Origin: Patiria pectinifera
Taxonomy: Eukaryota > Echinodermata > Asteroidea > Valvatida > Asterinidae
Assembly (NCBI GenBank): GCA_029964075.1
Contig: CM057133.1
Location: 11,990,699-12,054,698 of the forward strand
DNA length: 64,000 bases
Direction: 5' to 3'
A model generated the notes under the pieces. The model was not told where the DNA came from, searched no databases, and was given only the letters and a program-made list of their open reading frames with translations. Below, one piece after another: positions 45,001 to 52,000 of this stretch. Position numbers and translations under genes: made by a program. The first letter of the stretch is position 1; each line of letters opens with the position of its first letter.

Positions 45001-47328
45001 GAGAAATTAACCTGATGTCTGCTGTATCCAAAGTTTCTCTCTCTCTGTTGATTCTTGTCCATTTTCTGTTTGATCAAGTGAACTGACTTTAATCCCATTG
45101 TTGATGTTTGATGTATTAAAGGTTTTTTTTTCTCAAAAATAGAGTGTCGCTCCACTAGCTGTCATAGTTCCATTCAAAGAATGTTTTAACTGCTTGAACT
45201 AGTATCTACTGCACTGCGAAACTTGATGGCGTGCGCACTGCATCTACAATAGGGTCCAATCGTATGACGTCAAAGTACCATGTGACCATCTGGTTCCCCT
45301 GTGATTGGCCACCATTGCAGTAGTCAAGCGTTGGGTTTATAGCAATCAAGTTATGTGCTTAATCTAGGCCTTCTTTTCACGTAAAAACACCAGGCTGTTT
45401 AATCAAATGGCATAAAAGTCACTTTTTGTGCCATGTACGGATTTCATAATTGCGCGACCCAGCACTGGGTGTTGGCTCTGCATGTTTTCTGACAGTTTTC
45501 GCAGTCCATAGCAGCTGTGAAGGCTTGCCCACTACATACTCAGATGTAGGCCGGGTTGGTGGCTTTTACAGTTGAGTTTGAAAAACGAAATCCCCAAATT
45601 CAGAGGCAAGCTCCTCATCCTTCCAAGTTCATCCCAAGCTCCGTCACAGTGTCTCACGTAGCTCCTCAGAGTCATTCATTATTGTGCAACATCTGCCCGT
45701 AGAGCAATTGTAATCAAATGAAATCTGGAGCAGATATTGACATATTGCAAGGTTCCCTTGGTTTTCTGGCTTTGTGTCAACAAGTTTCTATTGTTTGGAG
45801 GCCAGTCACTAGGCAACACAAAGGCCAGTATTGCAAGTGCGTTTTGGTTGCTAAGTGACCCAAACTTTCAGAAAACATGTCGGTGTTCCTGGTCTTGTTC
45901 TTGGCATCATTTGATATTTTTGTTTGAGTCAGGTCAATTAATCTTGGACAAATATTGAGTCTGTAAGCAGCTGTGATTGTGGCATTTTCCCCTAACTTTA
46001 TCTATTTTTGAAAACTGCCTAGTTAAATTTTAGCATACACTGACATGTAGCCAATGCAGCATTCACGATTGTGGTGAATCTTGTCACGACCTGAACTCTC
46101 CAAATACGGAAAATCAGACTCGTACCATCTGCATGTGCCCAAGGAGAATGAAATCTGTGTTTGAGCGTCAAATTTGGTCCAACGGATGGCCCCAAATTGT
46201 CTTCTCACTCTCAAACAAATAACTGATTGTCACTACCAGACAGAGCTTTTGTTTGTCATTTATTTCATCTCAAGAGACCTATGTGTACTAATCATAAACT
46301 TTTAAGCGCAAATTTGAAGAAAAAAAAGGTTCTTTGGTTTTTAAAAATTTTTTTTCACTGTTGGATTTCTGTGCAGCTTAGCATCTTTACTTTCACACAA
46401 ATTTAGAGTTAACACATTATAAAAGACAAAACAATTAACAATGCCACTAACTTTTATTCTCTTCCATTTGTGCAAGTGTTTGAGAGGGTTTTCTTAGTTC
46501 TCACATGTTTACATCTTTATGCTGTCCATATAGTTGTCAACAAGAATTATTTTCTGTTATCCTCAGCTTTGTGCAGAGTATCAGTTTTCCTACGATTTTT
46601 TACATACATTCGCTTTTGTCCATAAAGCTGGGGGAAAAATAACATGCTCAAAATCATGTGTAAGAAACTTTAGTATGCAAAATAAATTATTGTGGTAGAT
46701 AATATGCAAATTATGCCATGGTATAGTTTTTGAATCCGTCATCTTGTTCATTCAGTTCAATAGACTTCACTTCTCATATGTTCCTTTATTGAATTTTTCA
46801 CGTCAGGTTGTTAGTGCAAAATTTTGAAAAGTGTTTAGGCTGATTCATATTTCACATTTACACGGGACCAGTCTGTTAGCACTCGGTGGATAAGCTGTAA
46901 ATATGAGAGCTAAGGGTACTTTTCGATAATCATTATTTTCCGAAGGTTTTTTTTTGTGACAAATCCAATAAGAAATTTGCAAAGATGTTACAAATTAGTG
47001 ACGTTTCACTGCTATGATAGCAGTTTCATAGCAGTGAAATGTCACTAATTTGTGAGTAACATCTTCGCAAATTTCTTATTGGATTCGTCAAAAAGAACCT
47101 TCAGTAATATTTTGACAAACAATCCAGACGAACTTATTCAAAGAATCATTATTTTCGGCTATTGTTGCCATTCACGCGCATGGCTTGATCTACCTGTTCC
47201 TTGACTTATAGCTTACATTATCTCATGTATCTGTATATCCTGTAGGCTCGGTGCACCCACGGCTAGTGTCACCAGTGCAGGGAGGGAGAAGACTAAGAGG
47301 ATTGTGTACTCCGTCATCTATGGAGTTG
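18048..47328 (+). CDS. POLN: DNA polymerase nu-like family-A polymerase, partial, scattered exons
   Basis: Family-A polymerase of the POLN/POLQ group, which acts in DNA repair and translesion synthesis in the nucleus (family knowledge). Three exons are visible on the + strand: 18435-18530 (VLFEGLRLDKKHQGRK), 19071-19127 (HPLPKLVLQYRQ) and 47246-47328 (REKTKRIVYSVIYG). The first two form the segment before the palm; HPLP..LEYRQ is a POLN hallmark. The third is the fingers O-helix, with the R...K...Y..YG pattern that binds incoming nucleotide. The exon order is right. However, the second exon ends in phase 0 and the third starts in phase 2, so the 130 or so residues between them, including catalytic motif A, must lie on exons I cannot see, or are lost. 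A tentative 27-base exon is at 18048-18074. Seven antisense receptor genes sit between the second and third exons. The gene could be broken. Confidence 0.7.
18435..18530 (+). CDS. POLN: POLN exon before the palm domain
   Basis: Thirty-two codons in phase 0/0 between CTGTCTAG and GTG|GTAAGT. VLFEGLRLDKK followed by NLRSISEKV corresponds to the family pattern VLF.KL.L followed by STSE.VL (family knowledge). Good splice sites on both sides. Confidence 0.75.
18660..19015 (+). repeat. ATTGTCATT microsatellite in a POLN intron
   Basis: Degenerate ATTGTC/ATTACC hexamer array between the two POLN exons. Translated it gives a false hydrophobic peptide of Val and Ile. Confidence 0.75.
19071..19127 (+). 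CDS. POLN: POLN exon with the HPLP motif
   Basis: Nineteen codons in phase 0/0, LLKLQDFHPLPKLVLQYRQ, between CATTCTAG and CAG|GTAAGA. HPLPK and the E/Q-YRQ end are highly characteristic of POLN. Confidence 0.8.
19295..19508. mobile_element. GC-rich TTAA-bounded element
   Basis: TTAACCCC at the left and GGGGTTAA at the right enclose about 200 GC-rich bases in otherwise AT-rich DNA. The inverted match beyond those eight bases is weak. Possibly a piggyBac-type MITE. Confidence 0.5.
19509..21030. other. Intronic or intergenic AT-rich sequence, nothing recognised
   Basis: Contains a local duplication (TTCCTGCAAATTTGAGT near 19572 and 19671) and no exon I can support. The missing POLN exons were looked for here and not seen. 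Confidence 0.5.
21037..21662. repeat. GAGTC pentamer arrays at the 3' side of receptor 1
   Basis: Two blocks (about 21037-21237 and 21484-21662) of degenerate GACTCGAGTCGAGTC repeats, separated by unique sequence. The same arrangement recurs at 25340-25857 beside receptor 2, so it belongs to the duplicated unit. Confidence 0.8.
21756..22727 (-). CDS. Rhodopsin-like 7TM receptor 1 (GPCR), single exon, 323 aa
   Basis: Class-A G-protein-coupled receptor in the plasma membrane; ligand unknown. Seven hydrophobic segments lie at about residues 21-46, 54-79, 86-113, 131-154, 176-205, 246-270 and 278-300. DRY is at 113-115, Trp at 141 (TM4), Pro at 189 (TM5) and AWLP at 255-258 (TM6). Unusual features: Glu65 where Asp2.50 is expected, GAVFL at 294-298 instead of NPxxY, and no Cys at 3.25 or in loop 2. 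N4 is an N-terminal glycosylation sequon. ATG at 22727 has a strong context (CAACCATGG). It is intact and intronless, and pairs with receptor 2 as the more divergent subgroup of the cluster. Confidence 0.88.
   Translation of the reverse strand: MELNDSFSTQAPAIEPESPVIKIMAITVIATIVCPIYLWIISSVAFCPTLHSQSNYFLVSVLVDEFINIVLIALTGLLGFSSEHSKSLQVLLTCLTIVFTLGYFLNSAVIAADRYFKISRPMQYLRLMSNKVAGGIILAVWVFLVVTCISLFVGTLGDFENDYISLNDMLSNKTFMLKLFLLLDITSFPCLIALTVFVVALARIARNQQRKIVAETINLGKIATNENQNPVRRPKQCSSKSNRYSCTYFATIIIAWLPTIIHLNVVVFFAQPTQAHFTTFYILSGFALFQTVAGAVFLTYTQKEHRLVLRNAYQSVVNKLKCQ
22728..25330. other. Spacer upstream of receptor 1
   Basis: The part up to about 24,040 is a diverged copy of 26,927-28,225. The part 24,400-25,300 matches blocks at 30,500-31,300, 34,600-35,340, 38,700-39,450 and 41,690-42,290, including the conserved block at 24,872-24,915. 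No exon recognised. Confidence 0.6.
24872..24915 (-). promoter_or_regulatory. Block conserved upstream of five receptors
   Basis: A stretch containing CACAGCCTACATCTCGCCTA, nearly unchanged at about 30972, 35040, 39142 and 42132. On the receptor strand it reads GGGGCAG|GTACAAA, a possible splice donor of a 5' untranslated exon. Function inferred from conservation only. Confidence 0.35.
25340..25857. repeat. GAGTC pentamer arrays at the 3' side of receptor 2
   Basis: Second copy of the paired arrays seen at 21037-21662, shorter in its first block. Confidence 0.75.
25952..26926 (-). CDS. Rhodopsin-like 7TM receptor 2 (GPCR), single exon, 324 aa
   Basis: Close paralogue of receptor 1, lying about 4.2 kb away. 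The main differences are in the N-terminus, the first extracellular loop (one extra residue, GLYIGF) and TM3. The second half is almost identical. It keeps DRY at 114-116, Glu65 at 2.50 and AWLP in TM6, and the GAVFL end of TM7. The start has the same CAACCATGG context. Intact. Confidence 0.88.
   Translation of the reverse strand: MELNDSFSTQAPVIMPASPVIMITVMTVIATIVCPIYLWIISSVAFCPTLHSQSNYFLVSVLVDEFINIVMIALTGLYIGFSSEHSKSLQVLLACMPTMLTIGYFLNSAIIAADRYFKIFRPMQYMRLMSNKVAGGIIVAVWVFLVVTCISVFVGTLGDFENDYISLNDMLSNKTFMLKLFLLLDITSFPCLIALTVFVVALARIARNQQRKIVAETINLGKIATNENQNPVRRPKQCSSKSNRYSCTYFATIIIAWLPTVIYLTVVVFFAQPTQAHFTTFYILGGVALFQTIAGAVFLTYTQKEHRLVLRNAYQSVVSKLKCQ
26927..28278. other. Spacer upstream of receptor 2
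   Basis: Diverged copy of 22,728-24,040. I see only short chance reading frames and no exon. Confidence 0.55.
28279..29286 (-). CDS. Rhodopsin-like 7TM receptor 3 (GPCR), single exon, 335 aa
   Basis: Member of the second receptor subgroup (receptors 3-6). It has DRF at 120-122, Glu72 at 2.50, Pro196 in TM5 and GALFL at 306-310 in place of NPxxY. TM6 has AMVP, so the toggle Trp6.48 is replaced by Met267. The third loop carries the cluster signature INLGNIATNNPTND. The N-terminus (MNGTVQVYVHANNM) is longer than in receptors 4 and 5; the downstream Met14 aligns with their start. The NGT and NCT sequons suggest N-glycosylation. Confidence 0.87.
   Translation of the reverse strand: MNGTVQVYVHANNMTTNCTVDSFTFTFTAQVCLSVAGVIICLIYLWVIFSVAFSRRLRSESNYLLVSLFVTELIGILTTIIYISIRTDTCHPKALVLAIQLFPLVACYGYFGASATVAADRFFKIARPMQYMRLMSNKLCGCLILAEWVLLLVTYIGLFVASLSDFSNDHVSPSEVIQSLNFWTRGVVLLDIHSVPSILMMTACLYGLVSIARKQQRQIKAERINLGNIATNNPTNDNNQAVGPRHARPSKSTWYSCIYFTTIILAMVPTIIVLNITVLQVSFTSHALRTLAYIFTGLSMLQVIFGALFLTFTQYEHRQVLRDACKIIITKLNCI
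29287..32328. repeat. Tandem-unit spacer A (between receptors 3 and 4)
   Basis: First of three spacers that are close copies (29287-32328, 33298-36425, 37395-40532). Its landmarks are the conserved block at about 30972 and a CACACGCCT motif array at 31,938-32,110. Small reading frames in it, such as 30291-30500, are shared by all copies but overlap on both strands and look non-coding. Confidence 0.75.
31938..32110. promoter_or_regulatory. CACACGCCT / AGGTGTG motif array
   Basis: Opens with the inverted pair AGGCGTGCGAT and ATCGCACGCCT, then repeats CACACNCCTAGAAAA-type units about every 16-20 bases, ending with AGGTGTGCC and CACACGCCTGTG. The same array occurs at about 36,035-36,190 and 40,127-40,310. 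It resembles clustered T-box half sites (AGGTGTG); function is inference. Confidence 0.4.
32329..33297 (-). CDS. Rhodopsin-like 7TM receptor 4 (GPCR), single exon, 322 aa
   Basis: Seven-TM protein of the second subgroup with DRF at 107-109, Glu59 at 2.50, AWMP in TM6 (Trp254) and GALFL at the TM7 end. I use the ATG at 33297 (MTTNCTADS). The upstream codons used by receptor 3 are cut off here by a stop (ACT ATG TAA). The TM7 region matches receptor 3 better than receptor 5, while the rest is closest to receptor 5. Intact. Confidence 0.87.
   Translation of the reverse strand: MTTNCTADSFTIPFPAQVCASVGGVIICLIYLWVIFSVAFSRRLRSESNYLLVSLFVTEVIGILTTIIYSSIRTDTCHPKALVLAIHLIPLVACCGYFGASATVAADRFFKIARPMQYMRLMSNKLCGCLILAEWVLLLVTFIGVFVPSLSDFSKDHISLNEVLLNVNFLTRALMLVDIHSVPSILMMTACLYGLVSIARKQQRQIKAERINLGNIATNNPTNDNNQAIRPRHARPSKSTWYSCIHFTTIILAWMPCIIVLNITVFQVSFTSHALRTLAYILSGLSVLQMIFGALFLTFTQNEHRQVLRDACKIIITKLKWW
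33298..36425. repeat. Tandem-unit spacer B (between receptors 4 and 5)
   Basis: Near-identical to spacer C over most of its length. It has the conserved block at about 35040 and the CACACGCCT array at about 36,035-36,190. No exon recognised. Confidence 0.75.
36426..37394 (-). CDS. Rhodopsin-like 7TM receptor 5 (GPCR), single exon, 322 aa
   Basis: Very close to receptor 4 over the first two thirds. Its third extracellular loop and TM7 (SHAVKRWMYILSVLSVLQ) match receptor 6. TM6 has AMVP like receptor 3, so Trp6.48 is Met254. DRF, Glu59 at 2.50 and the GALFL ending are kept. The same upstream stop as in receptor 4 sets the start at 37394. Confidence 0.87.
   Translation of the reverse strand: MTTNCTADSFTIPFSAQVCASVAGVIICLIYLWVIFSVAFSRRLRSESNYLLVSLFVTELMGILTTIILISIRTDTCHPKALVLAIHLIPLVACCGYFGASATVAADRFFKIARPMQYMRLMSNKLCGCLILAEWVLLLVTFIGVFVPSLSDFSNDHISLNEVLLNVNFFTRALMWVDIHSVPSILMMTACLYGLVSIARKQQRQIKAERINLGNIATNNPTNDNNQAVRPRHARPSKSTWYSCIYFTTIILAMVPCIIVLNITVFQVSFDSHAVKRWMYILSVLSVLQMILGALFLTFTQKEHRQVLRDACKMIFNKLKWW
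37395..40532. repeat. Tandem-unit spacer C (between receptors 5 and 6)
   Basis: Third spacer copy, with the conserved block at about 39142 and the CACACGCCT array at 40,127-40,310. No exon recognised. Confidence 0.75.
40533..41528 (-). CDS. Rhodopsin-like 7TM receptor 6 (GPCR), single exon, 331 aa
   Basis: The most diverged member of the second subgroup. DRF at 116-118, Glu68 at 2.50, AWVP in TM6 (Trp263) and GALFL at the end of TM7. TM2, the first loop and TM3 differ strongly from receptors 3-5, whereas the DRF-TM4 boundary and third loop are nearly identical. The start at 41528 gives MGLCRCANNM. Met10 aligns with the start of receptors 4 and 5 and is an alternative. The NYT sequon suggests glycosylation. 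Confidence 0.86.
   Translation of the reverse strand: MGLCRCANNMTTNYTVDSFIIPFPVKVCVSVADVIICLIYLWLIFSVAFSRRLRSESNYFLVSLFGIEFIWVFMTTVVILLGTNSCHPKALLLAIQLFTVVAIYGYFPASTTVAADRFFKIARPMQYMRLMSNKLCGCLILAEWGILMVTYIGLFIAGLSDFSNNQISFNEMLLNLDFVTRAIMMLDVYSVSSILMMTACLYGLVNIARKQQRQIKAERINLGNIATNNPTNDNNQAIRPQHARPSKSTWYSCIYFTTIILAWVPSIIVFNIGTFQQSLDSHAVQRWMYILSVLSVLQLIFGALFLTFTQKEHRQVLRDACKMIINKLKWW
41529..43433. other. Spacer upstream of receptor 6
   Basis: The first 800 bases are a diverged copy of the unit spacers, including the conserved block at about 42132. The stretch 42,900-43,110 has a weaker copy at 45,710-45,880 (shared AGGCCAGTCACTAGGCAAC). A 53-codon frame at 43276-43437 (+) starts in an AAGATGGCGGC context but has no recognisable similarity. 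Confidence 0.5.
43434..44429 (-). CDS. Rhodopsin-like 7TM receptor 7 (GPCR), single exon, 331 aa
   Basis: The most separate member of the cluster, sharing features with both subgroups. DRY at 114-116, Glu62 at 2.50, Pro190 in TM5, AWVP in TM6 (Trp261) and GALYL at 301-305 instead of NPxxY. The third loop keeps the signature NLGNIATNDPTN. The start is at 44429 (MELNSTSSS), with the NST sequon. The MELN start resembles receptors 1 and 2. Intact. Confidence 0.87.
   Translation of the reverse strand: MELNSTSSSTNPWTIPTFARACFITGAIIVSLIYLWIIFSVLFSRRLRNPSNYFLASLFLNELLCNVSIIILISIFPQNDFNSVHLKTPRLTVIVTTFTTLYGYFFNTTIVAADRYFKIAKPMQYMRLLSNKVCACIILVVWGLLVVTNLGLLFSGLNDFQADYISFNDLSSNASFLIRLTVILDMYSLPNVLMLTFFVIALVVIARNQQRKIEAERFNLGNIATNDPTNKNNQAVRPKGVHSRKSIKYSCIYFATIIGAWVPFTMAVNITAFRMGQSNNYLFLKIAFILACISLFQMIFGALYLTYAQSEHRKVLCDSFKMIMNKLACKN
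44430..46940. other. Sequence upstream of receptor 7, nothing recognised
   Basis: AT-rich, with weak copies of the 42.4-43.1 kb spacer near 44,930-45,070 and 45,710-45,880. I looked for POLN motif-A exons here and saw none. Confidence 0.5.
46943..47102. mobile_element. 160-bp hairpin element
   Basis: Arms 46943-47017 and 47026-47102 are inverted copies with a short loop; the stem includes TCCAATAAGAAATTTGC and its complement. It ends about 140 bases before the POLN O-helix exon. Confidence 0.75.
47246..47328 (+). CDS. POLN: POLN exon encoding the fingers O-helix
   Basis: After ATATCCTGTAG, in phase 2, it reads APTASVTSAG then REKTKRIVYSVIYGV and ends with one base of the following Gly codon at G|GTAAGT. 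R...K...Y..YG is the family-A motif-B helix (family knowledge). VT...RE.TK..VY..YG.G is closest to POLN among family members I know. No later POLN exon was seen before 58 kb. Confidence 0.8.
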
Positions 47329-47449
47329 GTAAGTCAGCAGCTGGACAGAATGAAGGGCATGGCAATGTTATCTTGCTCACCCATTCTCTTTTCAAGTCTT
47401 CAGTACAAAAATGCTGATGCAATGTGTGTTCTAGTTTACAGACAGTATT

Positions 47450-47832
47450 ATAACACCTCACCCACAGATTCTGTGTCTTGATTGGCCGAGAGCGAGTCAC
47501 GTGTTACTTTCTAATTTTGCTATCTTTCTGTGCACGGCCAAAAGTACTATACCCGTAGCAACCAAAGTACTGTACCATTGGCAACCAAAGTACTATTTCC
47601 ACGGCGCAGTATTTGTGTGCAAATGCATGCTTGTGTGAGCGTTGTGCGTAGCGCGTATTGTTCCAAAGAGAGCGCGCCGCAGACTTGGGTTCAAACATTG
47701 CGTGAAGGGGTAGTTTGGAAGAGAGAAATACATTTTCCACCAATTTTGTATTGAAATTGAAGTTTATTTCCACTGTGTTCAGATTATTTAAAATATTAAA
47801 ATCAAGCAGAATCTGTGGGTGAAGTGTTATAA
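47450..47832. mobile_element. About 383-bp inverted-repeat element
   Basis: The left end TTATAACACCTCACCCACAG is inverted at the right end, CTGTGGGTGAAGTGTTATAA, with one mismatch. TATA-like tips suggest a TA-targeting family. The inside is non-coding and contains two CAACCAAAGTACT repeats. Confidence 0.65.
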
Positions 47833-47835
47833 AAC

Positions 47836-47999
47836 AAATATTGAATGCTTTATCTCATGGTGAAGTAAAACTAGCCTCCCTCGATAATCCATGGACCATT
47901 CTATTTTCCCTCGGCTTCGCCTCGGGAAAATAGAATGTCCATGGATCACCTCGGGAGGCTAGTTTTACTGCACCACTCGAAGCATTCAATATTTGTATA
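47836..47999. mobile_element. Hairpin element, arms about 75 bp
   Basis: Arms 47836-47910 and 47924-47999 are inverted copies around TCGGCTTCGCCTC. The stem includes GTAAAACTAGCCTCC and TCTATTTTCCC. It directly abuts the preceding element. Confidence 0.75.
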
Positions 48000-49050
48000 C
48001 TATCCTCCCCAATTTTTATGTCTCGTAGCATGCCCATTTGATGCACACATCTTTCATGTGTTTGATACACAGAAACCAAATATAGCTGCCTTTAATAAGT
48101 CCTCTTTCCTTTTGGCAAATTCATCATTCCATAAAGCAACTTTTCATTCACAGTTGTCACTGTACCATTTAGTAGCCAAATGGCCTGAACAATGTAATTG
48201 TTGCGAATATTGTAACAAATGCATGCTTTTTCTCTCTGCCATGTAATACAAGAGAGGATTCACCTGTAGACATACAAAAGAATTGATACATATAGTGATT
48301 TATCTTGGGTACACATACAACTAACATTGCAAAAAAGTTTCAAAACTTGTACACAAATGCCAAGTATTTTCTCCATGTTCTTAGGTTAACTGAACTCTCT
48401 AAAATTGACCGATTTAACCAATTTTTTTTCCAGTAAGTGGAACTGTGCATCAATGATATGACTGTTATTATAAATATGAAATTTCATGTGAGTCACTTGA
48501 CATATATCCATGTTATGTCTCTTGTGTTTTTTCCCCTTTCAATTCGATGTCGAAACTTATATATATTAATGTCTCACATAAATGGACTGTTGATAATTTA
48601 ACTGTGTATAAGAAGTTTTTTTAAACTAGTGATGTTCTTGCCGTTATCACCATTAGCTCAGTAGGGGTGCCATTTATTCACGTATTTTAATGCTTGTCTG
48701 ACATGTTCTGCCAAATTATTTAACATGTTAAAGGTAATTCTTTGTATTTTGTTCTTCAAAATTGGAAGACATTTTATGCCAAGTACAAAAAATGCAGTTT
48801 CTCGTGTGTGCCACTGCTTTTTTTTTTCACCCCCTGCCTGGTAATTCATACATTTGCAATATATATTATGCAATTTTTTCAATACTTATATATTTTTTTT
48901 CAAACAATATTGTAGCTATGAATGACGTCAAGAAATAGAAGAATTCCGCCATCTTGGAAAATAGGCTTTAACGGTTCCTTTTCAAATGGTAGCATTTATA
49001 TTGTAGGATTAGTCTGTTTCTCTTGATGCATAAAGTTGAATCCTTCCTGA
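48000..49050. other. Intronic or intergenic sequence, nothing recognised
   Basis: AT-rich unique-looking sequence between the hairpin and the satellite. No exon seen. Confidence 0.5.
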
Positions 49051-49059
49051 GTGTCGTAC

Positions 49060-52000
49060 CAATCAGTATTCAAACACCCAAATTTTGGCAGATTTAGCAA
49101 AAAAGCATCAATTTTTGGTGAGGAAATGAATAAAAAAGAATTTTTGACTGTTTGTACCCTAAATTCTCGGCCAGAATTTCTTTTCAAAGACACATCTGTT
49201 CCCAAATCGAATTGGAATGTGTTCAGGGTTACCTCAGGCATCTTTTCTGGAAGTTTCAAAGAATTCCATTTTTTTTGGCCAAAATTTAAAAAAATGCAAG
49301 GGGTTAGCCTTACATTTCCAACCAAATTTTGCCAAAAATTGATTTTTTTTCCAAACAACGCAGAAATTCCTCTAAAGACAAGTGGAGCACCAATCAATAT
49401 TCAAACACCCAAATTTTGGCAGATTTAGCCAAAAAGCATCAATTTTTGGTGAGGAAATGAATAAAAAAGAATTTTTGACTGTTTGTACCCTAAATTCTCG
49501 GCCAAAATTTCTTTTCAAAGGCATGTCTGTTCCCAAATCCAATTGGAATGTGTACAGGGTTACCTCATGCATCTTTCCTGCAAGTTTCAAGGAATTTCAT
49601 TTTTTGGCCAAAATTGAAAAAAAGAGCAAGGGGTTAGCCTTATATTTTGAACAAAATTTGGCCAAAAATTGATTTTTCTTCAAACAACGCAGAAATTCCT
49701 CTGGAGACGAGTGGAGCACCAATCAGTATTCAAATCGAATTGGAATGTGTTCAGGGTTACCTAAGGCATCTTTCCTGCAAGTTTCAAGGAATTTAAATTT
49801 TTGGCCAAAATTAAAAAAAAACCAAGGGGTTAGCCTTACATTTTGAACAAAATTTGGCCAAAAATTGATTATTTTTCAAACAACGCAGAAATTCCGCTGG
49901 AGACGAATGGAGCACCTATCAATATCCAAATCCAATTGGAATGTGTTCAGGGTTACCTTAGGCATCTTTTCTGCAAGTTTGAAGGAATTTCATTTTTTGG
50001 CCAAAATTGAAAAAAAACCAAGGGGTTAGCCTTACATTTTGAACAAAATTTGGCCAAAAATTGATTTTTCTTCAAACAACGTAGAAGTTCCTCTGGAGAT
50101 GAGTGGAGCATCAATCAATATTCAAATCGTATTGGAATGTGTACAGGGTTACCTTAGGCATCTTTCCTGCAAGTTTCAAGGAATTTCAATTTTTGGCCAA
50201 AATTAAAAAAAAACCAAGGGGTTAGCCTTACATTTTGAACAAAATTTGGCCAAAAATTGATTATTTTTCAAACAACGCAGAAATTCCGCTGGAGACGAAT
50301 GGAGCACCTATCAATATCCAAATCCAATTGGAATGTGTTCAGGGTTACCTTAGGCATCTTTCCTGCAAGTTTCAAGGAATTTCAATTTTTGGCCAAAATT
50401 GAAAAAAATACAAGGGGTTAGCCTTACATTTTGAACAAAATTTGGCCAAAAATTGATTTTTCTCCAAACGACGCAGAAATTCCTCTGGAGACGAGTGGAG
50501 CACCAATCAGTATTCAAATCGAATTGGAATGTGTTCAGGGTTACCTTAGGCATCTTTCCTGCAAGTTTCAAGGAATTTCATTTTTTGGCCAAAATTGGAA
50601 AAAAAAGCAAGGGGTTAGCCTTACATTTTTAACAAAATTTGGCCAAAAATTGATTTTTCTCCAAACAACGCAGAAATTCCTCTGGAGACGAGTGGAGCAC
50701 CAATCAGTATTCAAATCGAATTGGAATGTGTTCAGGGTTACCTTAGGCATCTTTCCTGCAAGTTTCAAGGAATTCAAATTTTTGGCCAAAATTGAAAAAA
50801 GGAAGGGGTTAGCCTTACATTTTGAACAAAATTTGGCCAAAAATTGATTATTTTTCAAACAACGCAGAAATTCCGCTGGAGACGAATGGAGCACCTATCA
50901 ATATTCAAATCGAATTGGAATGTGTTCAGGGTTACCTAAGGCATCTTTCCTGCAAGTTTCAAGGAATTTCAATTTTTGGCCAAAATTGAAAAAAAAGCAA
51001 GGGGTTAGCCTTACATTTTGAACAAAATTTGGCCCAAAATTGATTTTTCTCCAAACAACGCAGAAATTCTTCTGGAGACGAGTGGAGCACCAATTAGTAT
51101 TCAAATCGAATTGGAATGTGTTCAGGGTTACCTTGGGCATCTTCCCTGCAAGTTTCAAGGAATTTTATTTTTTGGCCAAAATAAAAAAAAAGCAAGGGGT
51201 TAGCCTTACATTTTGAACAAAATTTGGCCAAAAATTGATTTTTCTCCAAACAACGCAGAAATTCCTCTGGAGACGAGTGGAGCACCAATCAATATTCAAA
51301 TCGAATTGGAATGTGTTCAGGGTTACCTTAGGCATCTTTCCTGCAAGTTTCAAGGAATTTTATTTTTTGGCCAAAATTGAAAAAAAAACAAGGGGTTAGC
51401 CTTACATTTTGAACAAAATTTGGCCAAAAATTGATTTTTCTTCAAACAACGGAGAAATTCCTCTGGAGACGAGTGGAGCACCAATCGGTATTCAAATCGA
51501 ATTGGAATGTGTTCGGGGTTACCTTAGGCATCTTTCCTGCAAGTTTCAAGGAATTTCATTTTTTGGCCAAAATTGAAAAAAAGCAAGGGGTTAGCCTTAC
51601 ATTTTTAAAAAAATTGACCCAAAACTGATTTTTCTTCAAAAATGCAGAAATTCCTCTGGAGACGAGTGGAGCACCAATCAGTATTCAAATCGAATTGGAA
51701 TGTGTTCAGGGTTACTTTAGGCATCTTTTCTGCAAGTTTCAAAGAATTTCATTTTTTGGCCAAAATTGGAAAAAAAAGCAAGGGGTTAGCCTTACATTTT
51801 GAACAAAAATTGATTTTTCTTCAAACAACGTAGAAATTCCTCTGGAGACGAATGGAGCACCAATCAATATCCAAATCCAATTGGAATGTGTTCAGGGTTA
51901 CCTAAGGCATCTTTCCTGCAAGTTTGAAGGAATTTCAATTTTTGGCCAAAATTGAAAAAAATACAAGGGGTTAGCCTTACATTTTGAACAAAATTTGGCC

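Noticed and set aside
18435-47328. Assignment to POLQ or HELQ rather than POLN
   Set aside because: HPLPK..L.YRQ and the VT...REKTK segment fit POLN better as I know the families, though a formal phylogeny was not possible.
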